A stretch of 64,000 bases of DNA. It comes from Chitinophagaceae bacterium. GTDB taxonomy: Bacteria; Bacteroidota; Bacteroidia; Chitinophagales; Chitinophagaceae. The stretch covers positions 930,001 through 994,000 of the forward strand of contig JADKKA010000018.1 in NCBI GenBank assembly GCA_016720745.1. The letters are read 5' to 3'. The translations under genes and the position numbers were made by a program. Under the pieces are notes generated by a model. It did not search any database and had not been told where the DNA came from. It saw nothing but the letters and a program-made list of their open reading frames with translations. This document shows, in pieces, positions 1 to 7,773 of the stretch; the first letter of the stretch is position 1, and every line of letters begins with the position of its first letter.

Positions 1-145
1 GATCACCTTTTCGCTGCTGCAATTCTTCCAGCACGGGTTTCATCATTTTGCAGGGACCACACCAGGTAGCGGTAAAATCAACTAATACCGGTGTTTCTCC
101 ATTGAGAATTTCCGCAAAGGTCTCTTTTTTATGGGTTGCTGACAT
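1..145 (-). CDS. Thioredoxin-family protein, partial (3' end outside window)
   Basis: The minus strand reads from an ATG at 145 off the left edge, giving 48 residues of a thioredoxin fold. The active site WCGPC is seen near residues 28-32, followed by KMMKPVLEEL as in canonical thioredoxins. It would reduce disulfides or persulfides in the cytoplasm; no signal peptide is visible. The start overlaps the end of the DUF6132 gene by 17 bases, so it is the third gene of a small operon with that gene and the YgaP-like gene. Its place beside sulfide-oxidation genes suggests a role in persulfide handling, which is inference. The C-terminal half is not in the window. Confidence 0.88.
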   Translation of the reverse strand, partial: MSATHKKETFAEILNGETPVLVDFTATWCGPCKMMKPVLEELQQRKGD

Positions 146-350
146 TTTTTTCTTTTTTAAACATACTGAATAATAAGCCACCCATCAGGGCCCCGTAGGC
201 CGTACTGTTATGCCAGGTGGATGTGATCCGGCAGGTACCATTGCTGCAGCCGATCTGCTGCCAGTACAAATAACCCGCAATGGAACCGAGGAGGACACCA
301 ATAATGGTTAATTTATTATTTAGTACCCAGTTCTTCATATTCAATTTCAT
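129..350 (-). CDS. DUF6132-like small membrane protein
   Basis: A 73-residue protein with one clear hydrophobic segment (about residues 14-31) containing GSIAGYLYW, then a cysteine pair in GCSNGTC and a second weaker hydrophobic stretch (GALMGGLLFSMF). This matches the small Bacteroidota DUF6132 family, whose function is unknown. It overlaps the YgaP-like gene upstream and the thioredoxin gene downstream, so the three are probably co-transcribed. An in-frame ATG at 338 is an alternative start that reduces the overlap. The two cysteines could be redox-active or bind sulfane sulfur, but this is only a suggestion from the context. Confidence 0.7.
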   Translation of the reverse strand: MKLNMKNWVLNNKLTIIGVLLGSIAGYLYWQQIGCSNGTCRITSTWHNSTAYGALMGGLLFSMFKKEKNVSNP

Positions 351-573
351 CTGTTTTATTTTGATTGTTGTTGCGATTTACGGGAGTATAGCAATTGCCG
401 CCGGCACAGCAAACACCGTCAGTAAAAAGGGCAATAAGGGTGAAAAGGGTGCCCAGGACGATACCTCCCGCATGTCCTTCGCTAATAGAGGAAGACAGAA
501 TGAGTACACCCAGGATGACGCGGATAAATTTTAAGGCCGTCCAGCCACTGCTTATTCGTGCGATGAGTTGCAT
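316..573 (-). CDS. YgaP/DUF2892-like small membrane protein
   Basis: An 85-residue protein starting MQLIARISSGW, with two membrane segments (about residues 15-32 and 36-52) and a cysteine motif GVCCAGGNCY after the second. The pattern resembles the membrane part of YgaP-type proteins often found near rhodaneses. The reading frame is open up to 636, but the ATG at 573 is preferred: it begins the conserved part, and it leaves a GTGA-N6-TTAC operator-like site (620-633) 47 bases upstream, the same spacing seen for other genes of the island. It heads an operon with the DUF6132 and thioredoxin genes. The exact function is unknown. Confidence 0.7.
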   Translation of the reverse strand: MQLIARISSGWTALKFIRVILGVLILSSSISEGHAGGIVLGTLFTLIALFTDGVCCAGGNCYTPVNRNNNQNKTDEIEYEELGTK

Positions 574-619
574 TTTTGAATCTTTCGTACAAATTTCAGG
601 GAGTTTTTGGGATGGGGAG

Positions 620-633
620 GTGACTATAGTTAC
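620..633. promoter_or_regulatory. Crp/Fnr-type operator, one mismatch (GTGA-N6-TTAC)
   Basis: Reads GTGACTATAGTTAC, one base away from the GTGA-N6-TCAC palindrome found before eight other genes or operons of this island. It lies 47 bases upstream of the ATG at 573 of the YgaP-like gene, matching the spacing at the other sites. Confidence 0.5.
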
Positions 634-739
634 CAAATGGGAACAGGTTTGTTAAAGCTGGCCATGGCGGGCAGTCCAGTCCCGCCATCTATAAATGGAG
701 CAAACAATAACGAATGGCTCCAAAGGACCCGGGGGCGCC

Positions 740-765
740 GGGGGGGGGGCCTGCCGGGGGGGGGG
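740..765. repeat. Two G10 tracts separated by CCTGCC
   Basis: Two runs of exactly ten G flank a six-base spacer, in a GC-rich stretch that begins with CCGGGGGCGCC. The structure could form a G-quadruplex or could be an assembly or sequencing artefact. Nothing else like it occurs in the window. Confidence 0.75.
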
Positions 766-909
766 AAGTGGGTCTCTAAAAATTTGAGTTGACGGGCCTC
801 AACACGTAGCCGGAATGCCTTTTGGTAAAGACGGTCAAGTCCGGGGTGACATATTCCAAGATTGTGGCGGGACTCCGATTATTTTGAGTTTGCAACGGGC
901 CACGAGTAC

Positions 910-937
910 GTCATACCGGCCTTGAGCCGGTATCTTT
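910..937. repeat. REP-like hairpin (GTCATACCGG...CCGGTATC)
   Basis: An imperfect palindrome with the arms ATACCGGC and GCCGGTAT around TTGA. The same element, with a CCGGG/CCCGG stem, occurs at 31059-31087 beyond the M28 peptidase gene, including the shared tail TATCTTT. It is a dispersed intergenic repeat. Confidence 0.65.
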
Positions 938-951
938 CATAAGAACAAGCT

Positions 952-984
952 TAAAACAAAACGGCTGCCCGAAGACAGCCGTTT
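952..984 (-). terminator. Rho-independent terminator of the SQR gene
   Basis: On the minus strand the stem ACGGCTG / CAGCCGT is followed by TTTTGTTTT, about 20 bases after the SQR stop codon. Confidence 0.75.
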
Positions 985-1006
985 GTATAAAACCTACATC
1001 AACACA

Positions 1007-2203
1007 TTACATTTTTCCTGGCAAAATCTTATTCCAGTACAACCAGGGCAATACCCTTCTTTTCAACTGGTACATACTCCATCTTTCCTTACTCTGATCA
1101 AAGGGGAAGGTTTCAATGGGTTGGTTATTATAATCAAATTCGCAAAGCACCAGTTTGCCATAACCGGTTACAACAGGGCAACTGGTATAGCCATTGTAAC
1201 TGGCGGCCGGTTGCTGACCAGCCATCACTGCCATCAGGTTTTTCACGAGGACGGGGGCCTGTTTACGGATAGCTGCCCCGGTACGGGATGTGGGCAAAGA
1301 AGATGCATCTCCCAATGAAAATATATTGGGATATTTTACATGCTGCAGACTGTGTTTGTCAACATCCACCCAGCCGGCCGTATTGGCCAAAGGACTATTG
1401 CGGATGAAATCGGGCGCACTCTGTGGTGGGGTAATATGGATCATGTCAAAATCAACCCAGTATTCCTTGTCTTTATTTTGTTCCCCAAATCCCACAAATT
1501 TTGCTTTCTTGTTCGGGCCATCAATCTCCACCAGTTTGGTAAAGAAGTTCATTTGCACTTTGTCTCGCTCGGCTACTTTCTTCAAAGTTTTTTCATATTT
1601 ATCAACCCCAAACAAACGGGTACCACCACTCCAGTACTGGATCTCTGTTTTGTCAAAGACATTGTGTTTTTTTAAGTAGTCGGCAGCCAGCCACATGATT
1701 TTATGTGGTGCTCCACCACATTTTACCGGTGTATTGGGATTGGTGAAAATGGCTTTTCCGCCTTTGAAATTTTTCAGGGTTTCCCAGGTATAGGGTACAT
1801 TTTCCACGCTGTAATTAGAGCAAACTCCGTTTTTACCGAGGGTTTCTTTCAGTCCTTTGATTTCATGCCAGTTCAATTGGATACCAGGTGCTACCACCAG
1901 GTACTGGTAGTTGACTTTTTCCTGGTTATCGAGTGTTACCGTATTTTCTTCGGGCTGGAAGGAGATTGCTTTCTGATGGATCCATTTTACATTTTTTGGC
2001 ATCACATCTTTTTCAGCATGAATGGTATCCTGCATATTGAATACACCTGCACCTACCAGGGTCCAGGCCGGCTGGTAATAGTGTTTTTCAGAAGGTTCAA
2101 TGATAGCAATATCCAATTGCTTGTTCTTGCGGAGCAATTGTGAAGCAACGGAAATACCGGCATTGCCCCCGCCTACAATAAGAATCTGGTGTTGATGTGA
2201 CAT
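1007..2203 (-). CDS. sqr: Type II sulfide:quinone oxidoreductase
   Basis: A 398-residue FAD flavoprotein that would oxidise sulfide at the membrane and pass electrons to the quinone pool, giving a persulfide. The N-terminal dinucleotide fold is ILIVGGGNAG (residues 7-16). The redox cysteine pair is Cys162 (TPVKCGGAPHKIM) and Cys342 (YTSCPVVTGYGK), and FDQSKERWSMY lies near the C-terminus; these blocks match the mitochondrial SQOR (type II) group closely. Cys128 (GVCSNYS) is an additional cysteine. The gene is monocistronic with its own terminator and is divergent from the persulfide dioxygenase gene across a 270-base region holding three operator-like palindromes. It is the first enzyme of the island's pathway. 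Confidence 0.93.
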   Translation of the reverse strand: MSHQHQILIVGGGNAGISVASQLLRKNKQLDIAIIEPSEKHYYQPAWTLVGAGVFNMQDTIHAEKDVMPKNVKWIHQKAISFQPEENTVTLDNQEKVNYQYLVVAPGIQLNWHEIKGLKETLGKNGVCSNYSVENVPYTWETLKNFKGGKAIFTNPNTPVKCGGAPHKIMWLAADYLKKHNVFDKTEIQYWSGGTRLFGVDKYEKTLKKVAERDKVQMNFFTKLVEIDGPNKKAKFVGFGEQNKDKEYWVDFDMIHITPPQSAPDFIRNSPLANTAGWVDVDKHSLQHVKYPNIFSLGDASSLPTSRTGAAIRKQAPVLVKNLMAVMAGQQPAASYNGYTSCPVVTGYGKLVLCEFDYNNQPIETFPFDQSKERWSMYQLKRRVLPWLYWNKILPGKM

Positions 2204-2251
2204 ACTGTTGATTTTAGGATACTAAAATACAGTCATGGTAAGGGCAGTAAC

Positions 2252-2265
2252 GTGATATCTGTCAC
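2252..2265. promoter_or_regulatory. Crp/Fnr-type operator GTGA-N6-TCAC (SQR side)
   Basis: Perfect palindromic half-sites GTGATATCTGTCAC, 49 bases upstream of the SQR start codon. It is one of three such sites in the divergent sqr/persulfide dioxygenase promoter region. Confidence 0.75.
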
Positions 2266-2310
2266 TTATATGAAATTAACCCGTGTAATCATCGGTGCAA
2301 AGGGAAAGAC

Positions 2311-2324
2311 CTGATAACAGTCAC
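2311..2324. promoter_or_regulatory. Crp/Fnr-type operator, one mismatch (CTGA-N6-TCAC)
   Basis: CTGATAACAGTCAC has one mismatch to the island consensus and sits between the two better sites of the divergent promoter region. Confidence 0.45.
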
Positions 2325-2332
2325 CCAATTTT

Positions 2333-2346
2333 GTGACTTATGTCAT
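2333..2346. promoter_or_regulatory. Crp/Fnr-type operator, one mismatch (GTGA-N6-TCAT)
   Basis: GTGACTTATGTCAT has one mismatch and lies about 127 bases before the start of the rightward persulfide dioxygenase gene. It probably serves that gene. Confidence 0.55.
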
Positions 2347-2473
2347 TCACACAGGTGAGTACCCACTTGAATTTTGTTTTTCTCAAACTGTGAGTAGCCG
2401 AACAAATTCAGGCAGGCAGTCCAGGATCCCTTGAAACCGGTCGTTTTTATTCATCAATTAAAATGCATGGCAT

Positions 2474-3898
2474 ATGAAAATCGAGCAAATCTACACCGGC
2501 TGTCTGGCCGAAGCAGCTTATTACATTGAAAGCAATGGTGAAGCCGCTATTATCGATCCCTTAAGGGAAACCCGTCCCTATATTGAAAGGGCGGAAAGAA
2601 ATGGCGCCAAAATAAAATACATCCTGGAAACCCATTTCCACGCTGATTTTGTAAGCGGTCATATTGATTTGTCCAAAAAGACAGGGGCCACCATTGTATT
2701 TGGGCCAACCGCTGTTCCAGGCTATGAGGCTCATGTGGCCAAAGATGGTGAAGAGCTCACACTGGGAAATATTAAATTCCGGGTATTGCATACACCCGGA
2801 CATACCATGGAGTCTACCACCTACCTGCTGATTGATGAAAATGGAAAAGAGCAGGCGATTTTTACCGGTGATACACTGTTTATTGGTGATGTGGGTCGCC
2901 CGGACCTGGTGCAAAAAGTAAAAGCAGAAGTGACCCCTGAATTTTTAGCCGGTCATTTGTTTGATTCACTCCGGAATCAAATCATGCCATTGGCTGATGA
3001 CGTGATTGTATATCCCGGACATGGAGCCGGAAGTGCCTGTGGTAAAAACATGAGCCGGGAGACCACGGATACCCTGGGTCATCAGAAAAAAGTGAATTAT
3101 GCCCTTCGTGCCAATATGACTAAAGAAGAATTTATTAAAGAAGTAACCGACGGACTGGTAGAACCTCCCCAGTATTTCCCTTATAATGTATTGATGAACC
3201 TGAAAGGAGGGGTGGATAGTATTGATGATATTATTGCCAGGGGAATGCGCGAATTGAATCCGCGGGAATTCCAGGCAGCCTGGGAAAGCCTGGAAGCAAT
3301 GGTACTGGATACAAGAGGGAAGGATGTATTTGCCGCCATGCATATACCGGGATCCGTCTTCATCGGACTGGATGATAATTTCGCGCCATGGGCGGGAACA
3401 CTTATCACTGATCTGAAACAACCCATTCTTTTCCTGGCAGATGAAGGAAAAGAAGAAGAAGTAATTGTGCGTTTGTCAAGAGTTGGTTATGATAACCCGG
3501 TTGGATTCCTGAAAGGTGGTATCTGGGCCTGGAAGGAAGCAGGTTTTGATACAACAGTGCTGGAAGAGATCGATGCAGAAACATTTGCGGCTTTGTATGA
3601 TAGCGGCACCGAAGAGGTTAACCTTTTGGATGCCCGTCGTAAAAGTGAGTATGAGGCCGAACATCTCGTAGGAGCAGAAAATTTCCCGCTTGATTTCATC
3701 AATCATAACATGGCCCAACTGGATCGGAATAAAAAATACTATATCCATTGCGCCGGTGGCTATCGCTCTGTGATCATGTGTTCGATCCTGCAGTCAAGGG
3801 GATTTGAAAATCTGGTGAATATCAGGGGCGGCTATAAAGCACTCAGTCAGACCGGACTGAAGAAAACGAAATATACAGAGCCGAAAACGATGCTCTGA
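2474..3898 (+). CDS. CstB-like persulfide dioxygenase-rhodanese fusion (copy 1)
   Basis: A 474-residue protein with an N-terminal metallo-beta-lactamase fold dioxygenase (residues about 1-240) and two rhodanese-like domains. Iron ligands of the ETHE1/PDO type are visible: THFHADFVSGH at residues 53-63, LHTPGHT and GDTLFIGDVGRPD. The first rhodanese-like domain has ADEGKEEE where the catalytic loop should be, so it lacks the active cysteine. The second has HCAGGYRS and should be active. This is the domain order of the staphylococcal CstB enzyme, which turns low-molecular-weight persulfides into sulfite and thiosulfate. It is divergent from sqr and followed by a strong terminator. A paralogue lies at 13885-15303. 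Confidence 0.9.
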   Translation: MKIEQIYTGCLAEAAYYIESNGEAAIIDPLRETRPYIERAERNGAKIKYILETHFHADFVSGHIDLSKKTGATIVFGPTAVPGYEAHVAKDGEELTLGNIKFRVLHTPGHTMESTTYLLIDENGKEQAIFTGDTLFIGDVGRPDLVQKVKAEVTPEFLAGHLFDSLRNQIMPLADDVIVYPGHGAGSACGKNMSRETTDTLGHQKKVNYALRANMTKEEFIKEVTDGLVEPPQYFPYNVLMNLKGGVDSIDDIIARGMRELNPREFQAAWESLEAMVLDTRGKDVFAAMHIPGSVFIGLDDNFAPWAGTLITDLKQPILFLADEGKEEEVIVRLSRVGYDNPVGFLKGGIWAWKEAGFDTTVLEEIDAETFAALYDSGTEEVNLLDARRKSEYEAEHLVGAENFPLDFINHNMAQLDRNKKYYIHCAGGYRSVIMCSILQSRGFENLVNIRGGYKALSQTGLKKTKYTEPKTML

Positions 3899-3920
3899 TG
3901 TTGAAGAGGTTTTAGTGGAA

Positions 3921-3948
3921 CCGGCCCGGGTAACGGGCCGGTTTTTTT
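3921..3948 (+). terminator. Rho-independent terminator after persulfide dioxygenase copy 1
   Basis: The GC-rich stem CCGGCCCG / CGGGCCGG with loop GGTAA is followed by eight T, 22 bases beyond the stop codon. Confidence 0.9.
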
Positions 3949-3962
3949 GTGATTTGGGTCAC
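3949..3962. promoter_or_regulatory. Crp/Fnr-type operator GTGA-N6-TCAC before thioredoxin
   Basis: GTGATTTGGGTCAC abuts the upstream terminator and lies 50 bases before the thioredoxin start at 4012. Confidence 0.7.
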
Positions 3963-4011
3963 CGGAGGTATCCATCATCATCGGTACATTTGTACTTTAA
4001 AGCTATTCAAT

Positions 4012-4401
4012 ATGCCAACGATAAAAATGACCACACAGGACTTTAAGGATAAAGTATTTAACTATGACCAGGAGAAAGACTGGAAATACCAGGGCAGTCT
4101 CCCGGCGATCATTGATTTTTATGCCGACTGGTGCGGTCCCTGTAAAATGGTGGCACCGGTACTGGAAGAGCTGGCTGATGAATATGAAGGCCGTTTACTG
4201 ATTTATAAAGTAGATACCGATGTGGAGCAGGAATTATCCTCCGTATTTGGCATCCAGAGTATACCAACCCTCTTATTCATTGGTTCCGATGGCGAACCCA
4301 TGATGCAGCCCGGCGCTTTACCCAAACATGTATTGAAAAAAGTGATCGAAGAAAACCTGCTGGTCATTCAATCCGGAAACAATGAAGGAGTTCTGGGATA
4401 A
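4012..4401 (+). CDS. Thioredoxin
   Basis: A 129-residue thioredoxin with the active site WCGPCKMVAPVLEEL and the cis-proline motif QSIPTLLFI. The reading frame is open back to 3949, but that region overlaps the operator-like palindrome, and the ATG at 4012 gives a normal-length family member. The N-terminus is slightly extended compared with E. coli TrxA (MPTIKMTTQDFKDKVFN). It overlaps the next gene by 20 bases, so the two are translated from one transcript. It probably reduces persulfides or disulfides arising from sulfide oxidation. Confidence 0.9.
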   Translation: MPTIKMTTQDFKDKVFNYDQEKDWKYQGSLPAIIDFYADWCGPCKMVAPVLEELADEYEGRLLIYKVDTDVEQELSSVFGIQSIPTLLFIGSDGEPMMQPGALPKHVLKKVIEENLLVIQSGNNEGVLG

Positions 4402-4975
4402 CCGGTATACGGAAAACAGCAATGTTTACGGGGTGCAGCCCAATGCTTTTTTCAAGAGCTTTATTGATCAGCATGAGCCCGGTACTATCTTATTGCCTGC
4501 TGAAGGAGAGGGGCGCAATGCACTCTATGCTGCGGCGAAAGGTTGGACGGTAGATGCTTTTGATTTCAGTGCCGTTGCAAGAGACAGAACCATCGCCACA
4601 GCCCGCGAAAGGCAGGTTTCCATTCAATATAATCTGATTGATATCGGTTCTTTTAAAGCCGGTAAGCAATATGATGCTGTCGGGCTGATCTATGTTCATT
4701 TGCCGCCATTGCTCCGTCAGTCATTTCATCAGGAAATTTACCAGTCCATCAAACCCGGAGGTTTTCTGGTGCTGGAAGCCTATGCAAAAGAGCAAATACA
4801 TTTTAATAGCGGCGGACCTAAGGATCCAGCCATGTTATATGATGCCCCCTCGCTTTGCCATGATTTTCCCTTTCTGCACCTGATCAGTTGTGAGCAAAAG
4901 GAACTGGAACTGGATGAAGGCCCTTTTCACCAGGGAAAGGCAGCTGTATTGCGTATGATCGGACAGCGCTTGTAA
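4382..4975 (+). CDS. Class I SAM-dependent methyltransferase (TehB/thiol-methyltransferase-like)
   Basis: A 197-residue cytoplasmic methyltransferase starting MKEFWDNRYTENSNVYG. SAM-binding motif I is degenerate but recognisable (ILLPAEGEGRNALYAAAKG), followed by VDAFDFSAVARD with the acidic ribose-binding position. HLPPLLRQ and KPGGFLVLEAY correspond to later motifs. The family includes TehB- and thiopurine methyltransferase-like enzymes, so methylation of a thiol or hydrogen sulfide would fit the context. The substrate cannot be read from sequence. The start overlaps the thioredoxin gene, so the two form an operon with a palindromic operator. Confidence 0.75.
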   Translation: MKEFWDNRYTENSNVYGVQPNAFFKSFIDQHEPGTILLPAEGEGRNALYAAAKGWTVDAFDFSAVARDRTIATARERQVSIQYNLIDIGSFKAGKQYDAVGLIYVHLPPLLRQSFHQEIYQSIKPGGFLVLEAYAKEQIHFNSGGPKDPAMLYDAPSLCHDFPFLHLISCEQKELELDEGPFHQGKAAVLRMIGQRL

Positions 4976-4993
4976 AATGAACAGCAGCCCGTT

Positions 4994-6310
4994 TTATTTT
5001 TTACTAAAATATACTTTCCAGATAACCGGTGATGCGCGGCTCCCATCCGGAGCATTCCCCCAAAATACATTCGGGGCCCGGCTGTCGATTCCGCCAATGA
5101 TATACCCGGCGAGTATTTTGTTTTGACCTGATTGGTTAGCAAGAAAGAACCCGTCTTCATTATACCTATTCCCGGCTGCAGGGATGAACTCAGCTGCAGC
5201 ACCAAAATAGCCTGAGAACTTTTCTGGTAACAGGTATTCTTTCAGCTGCCCACCCTTTCTTTCGATCACACTGATATGCCTGGCGAAGGGAACATTCTGA
5301 TCAGACTGAACCGTTCCGTTGCTGTCTGCATACTGTACGGCTATTCCTCCAAAAAATACGGACCAGATTGTTTTGTTCTTTGCATCGTACACCGGAACAC
5401 AGGCGGCATGGTAATGGGAAAACTGCTGATTGAATCCTTTGACTTCCTGGTGAGCAGTTTCGGATATGTCAGTAAGATTGGTGAATGGAAGATCTTTATC
5501 CGGTCTGAATACACCCGAAAAAACGGTCAGCATTTTTTTACCGGCTTCATCATATTGCGGCAAGAGGTTATAATCTCTCCGATGAAACAAAGTTGTATCC
5601 GTGATTGCAGAATAGGATGTTATGCTGAGCGGAAGCCCAGCAGTTGCAAGCCGGAAAATCCTGACCTGGTTGGTATATTGCTGGGAGAACCCGGGTCCGT
5701 GATCGGGACCATGAGGGTTATACCTTCCATCAAAGCGATGGCCACCGGCCAGATAATAGGCATCACCCAGCTTATTCATTCTTCCTCCGGTTACCGCCAT
5801 TCTTTCATCTTTTAACTGACTGATCCATTCTGCCGGATCTTTTTCAGCAACGATCGCCCGGATCAGTTCCTTTACCTGTATCCTTGTGATATAGGGATGT
5901 GTGATATGATCTTTTGCCAGTTCGCTGTAACCATAACCACCTGCCAGGATCAGTTCGTTTCCATCCTGATAAAATTCCATGTTAGTGCTCTGTAATTGCT
6001 GGTTAATGGAAGGAGGCAGGCCATCCAGTGATCTCTTCCATATTTTTTCTTTCACCGGATCAAGTACAATCAGGTAATTGTTATTACTGTTTTTATTGAA
6101 GGCGGCAAAGGGTTGCTTCTTGTGCAGGCCATCGGTTCTGCCGCCAATGAGCAGGAGCAGATCACCGGAGCGGGCCCAGGCATAAGACTGCAAACCTGTG
6201 AAAGAAGGAATAATCACCGGGTCAAGATTTATTTTATATGGAAATCCTTCCTGTGCACGGACAGCAGGTTGCAGACTCATCACAAATAAAAAAGTGAACA
6301 GCAGGCGCAT
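4994..6310 (-). CDS. Secreted kelch-like beta-propeller protein of unknown function
   Basis: A 438-residue protein with a signal peptide (residues 1-19, ending AVRAQ). Recurrent blade-like blocks are LLLLIGGRTDG, ELILAGGYGYS, DAYYLAGGHRF, WSVFFGGIAVQY and AGYIIGGIDSR, each a hydrophobic strand plus GG, as in kelch repeats. No catalytic residues or type IX C-terminal domain were seen, so it is probably periplasmic or surface-associated. It is transcribed alone and faces the methyltransferase gene tail to tail. A perfect GTGA-N6-TCAC palindrome lies 75 bases upstream, so it should be expressed with the sulfur-oxidation genes. Its role there is unknown. Confidence 0.65.
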   Translation of the reverse strand: MRLLFTFLFVMSLQPAVRAQEGFPYKINLDPVIIPSFTGLQSYAWARSGDLLLLIGGRTDGLHKKQPFAAFNKNSNNNYLIVLDPVKEKIWKRSLDGLPPSINQQLQSTNMEFYQDGNELILAGGYGYSELAKDHITHPYITRIQVKELIRAIVAEKDPAEWISQLKDERMAVTGGRMNKLGDAYYLAGGHRFDGRYNPHGPDHGPGFSQQYTNQVRIFRLATAGLPLSITSYSAITDTTLFHRRDYNLLPQYDEAGKKMLTVFSGVFRPDKDLPFTNLTDISETAHQEVKGFNQQFSHYHAACVPVYDAKNKTIWSVFFGGIAVQYADSNGTVQSDQNVPFARHISVIERKGGQLKEYLLPEKFSGYFGAAAEFIPAAGNRYNEDGFFLANQSGQNKILAGYIIGGIDSRAPNVFWGNAPDGSRASPVIWKVYFSKK

Positions 6311-6384
6311 CGTAATTTTTTTTGAGTGAAGAAAAGCGGCTAAAAACCGGACTGCTAAATTACCTGCATACGATAGCGAAATGG

Positions 6385-6398
6385 GTGATATTGATCAC
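6385..6398. promoter_or_regulatory. Crp/Fnr-type operator GTGA-N6-TCAC before kelch-like gene
   Basis: GTGATATTGATCAC is a perfect palindromic pair 75 bases upstream of the kelch-like gene. The remainder of 6311-6574 has no gene; it contains a TCTTTGTGTCTTCGAG-type stretch resembling the repeats near 46.6-46.9 kb. Confidence 0.7.
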
Positions 6399-6574
6399 AA
6401 TGAATTACAATGGCAGTACAAATCAGATTACCACTCGCCGGGTCATGTTGACAAAGATTCAACGTGAAGAAGTAAGTAAAAAAAGAGATCCGGTTCTTTG
6501 TGTCTTCGAGTCTTTGTGGCGATATTTCATACAGGGTATGCTGAATCAGCGGCCTGGCCTTTCCAACTGATTAC

Positions 6575-7120
6575 TTAGTGCGGCAGCTGGTCCTTGAACC
6601 TGCCATATACCCAGGTGCCCACAATGGCACTGAAGAGGGTAACGATTACCACCAATGCACCTGTACCAATCTGTGCAAACAAGGGCCCCGGACAGGCACC
6701 GGTGATCGCCCAGCCCAGTCCGAAGATGAGGCCACCATAGATCTGCCCTTTATTGAATTTTTTCGGCTCCAGTTTGATAGGCTCGCCATCAATGGATTTG
6801 AGTTTGAATTTTTTAATCAGGAAGACACTGATGATACCCACTACTACTGCAGAGCCGATGACTCCATACATATGAAAACTCTGGAGCCGGAACATTTCCT
6901 GGATCCGGTACCAGGATATCACTTCGGATTTCACCAGGATGATGCCGAAAAAGATACCGGCAATACCATATTTAATTTTGGATACAATGGGTTTATCCAG
7001 TTCTGAATGATTCACACACATCGCATTTTCAGAGCGGACTTCATAATCCGTATTCACCTGTTGTGCCACAAAGGGTTTTTCACTGCTGGCGATTTCGGGA
7101 TTGATATTTTGTACTGACAT
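6575..7120 (-). CDS. YeeE/YedE-type membrane protein, C-terminal half of a split transporter (DUF6691-like)
   Basis: A 181-residue protein with a cytoplasmic N-terminal extension of about 45 residues and roughly four membrane helices. The signature AITGACPGPLFAQIG holds the conserved cysteine of the YeeE/TsuA family, members of which import thiosulfate through membrane-embedded cysteines. It begins 19 bases after the other half-size YedE gene, so the two likely form one transporter. The N-terminal tail has a cysteine (NAMCVNHS). The substrate is inferred as thiosulfate or another sulfur compound from the family and neighbours. Confidence 0.82.
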   Translation of the reverse strand: MSVQNINPEIASSEKPFVAQQVNTDYEVRSENAMCVNHSELDKPIVSKIKYGIAGIFFGIILVKSEVISWYRIQEMFRLQSFHMYGVIGSAVVVGIISVFLIKKFKLKSIDGEPIKLEPKKFNKGQIYGGLIFGLGWAITGACPGPLFAQIGTGALVVIVTLFSAIVGTWVYGRFKDQLPH

Positions 7121-7139
7121 ACTGAGTAATTAAAATTGA

Positions 7140-7703
7140 TTAGAGATGCAGGACATAAGGAAGGATCAGATTGGCCATAATAAATCCGCCGGCCATAAAA
7201 CAACAGGTAGCTACCAGCGAAGGCCATTGCAGATTGCTCAATCCCATGATCGCATGTCCGGATGTACAACCACCGGCATAACGGGTGCCAAATCCTACCA
7301 GGAATCCACCGAATACCATCATGATCAGTCCGCGTGCGGTCAGTAACTGGGGCCAGGAAAATATCTCAGCTGGTATCAAACCGCTATAATCTGTAACACC
7401 ATATCCGGCCATTTCTGCGGCCAGTTTGGGGTTTACTTCTACGGGGTTGGGATTGGAAAGAAACTGTGCTGCCAGTATACCACCAATCAGGATACCTGCT
7501 ACAAAAAACAGGTTCCAGATTTCTTTTTTCCAGTCGTATTTAAAAAAGGGAATATTCGCTGGCAAACAGGCGGCACAAACATGCCGGAGCGAAGAAGAGA
7601 TGCCAAATGATTTATTTCCAAGGATGAGCAGCAGGGGGACGGTGAGTCCGATCAGGGGCCCGGCCACATACCAGGGCCAGGGGTTTTTAATAAAGTCAGG
7701 CAT
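7140..7703 (-). CDS. YeeE/YedE-type membrane protein, N-terminal half of a split transporter
   Basis: A 187-residue membrane protein with about five helices and the family signature RYAGGCTSGHAIMGLS, whose cysteine is one of those lining the conduction path in TsuA-like transporters. Additional cysteines lie in HVCAACLPAN and ATCCFMAGG. It is the first gene of a two-gene operon with the DUF6691-like half. A perfect GTGA-N6-TCAC palindrome is centred about 55 bases before the start codon. Import of thiosulfate is likely but not proven. Confidence 0.85.
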   Translation of the reverse strand: MPDFIKNPWPWYVAGPLIGLTVPLLLILGNKSFGISSSLRHVCAACLPANIPFFKYDWKKEIWNLFFVAGILIGGILAAQFLSNPNPVEVNPKLAAEMAGYGVTDYSGLIPAEIFSWPQLLTARGLIMMVFGGFLVGFGTRYAGGCTSGHAIMGLSNLQWPSLVATCCFMAGGFIMANLILPYVLHL

Positions 7704-7751
7704 AAAGTTGATTTTCTTTTACAAAGTTCCGGTCAGGAAAACCGCTTGCTG

Positions 7752-7765
7752 GTGATATTTATCAC
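7752..7765. promoter_or_regulatory. Crp/Fnr-type operator GTGA-N6-TCAC before yedE pair
   Basis: GTGATATTTATCAC, a perfect palindromic pair 49 bases upstream of the YedE-like start. It lies in the short gap after the cytochrome gene. Confidence 0.75.
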
Positions 7766-7773
7766 AGGAAAAA

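Larger units (their letters stand above)
637..951. other. Gene-poor interval with hairpins and G-tracts
   Basis: No convincing gene is present between the YgaP-like operon and the SQR terminator. It holds an inverted repeat at 664-688 (ATGGCGGG / CCCGCCAT arms), two tracts of ten G separated by CCTGCC (740-765), and a REP-like hairpin at 910-937. Base composition is visibly more GC-rich than in the flanking genes. Confidence 0.6.
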
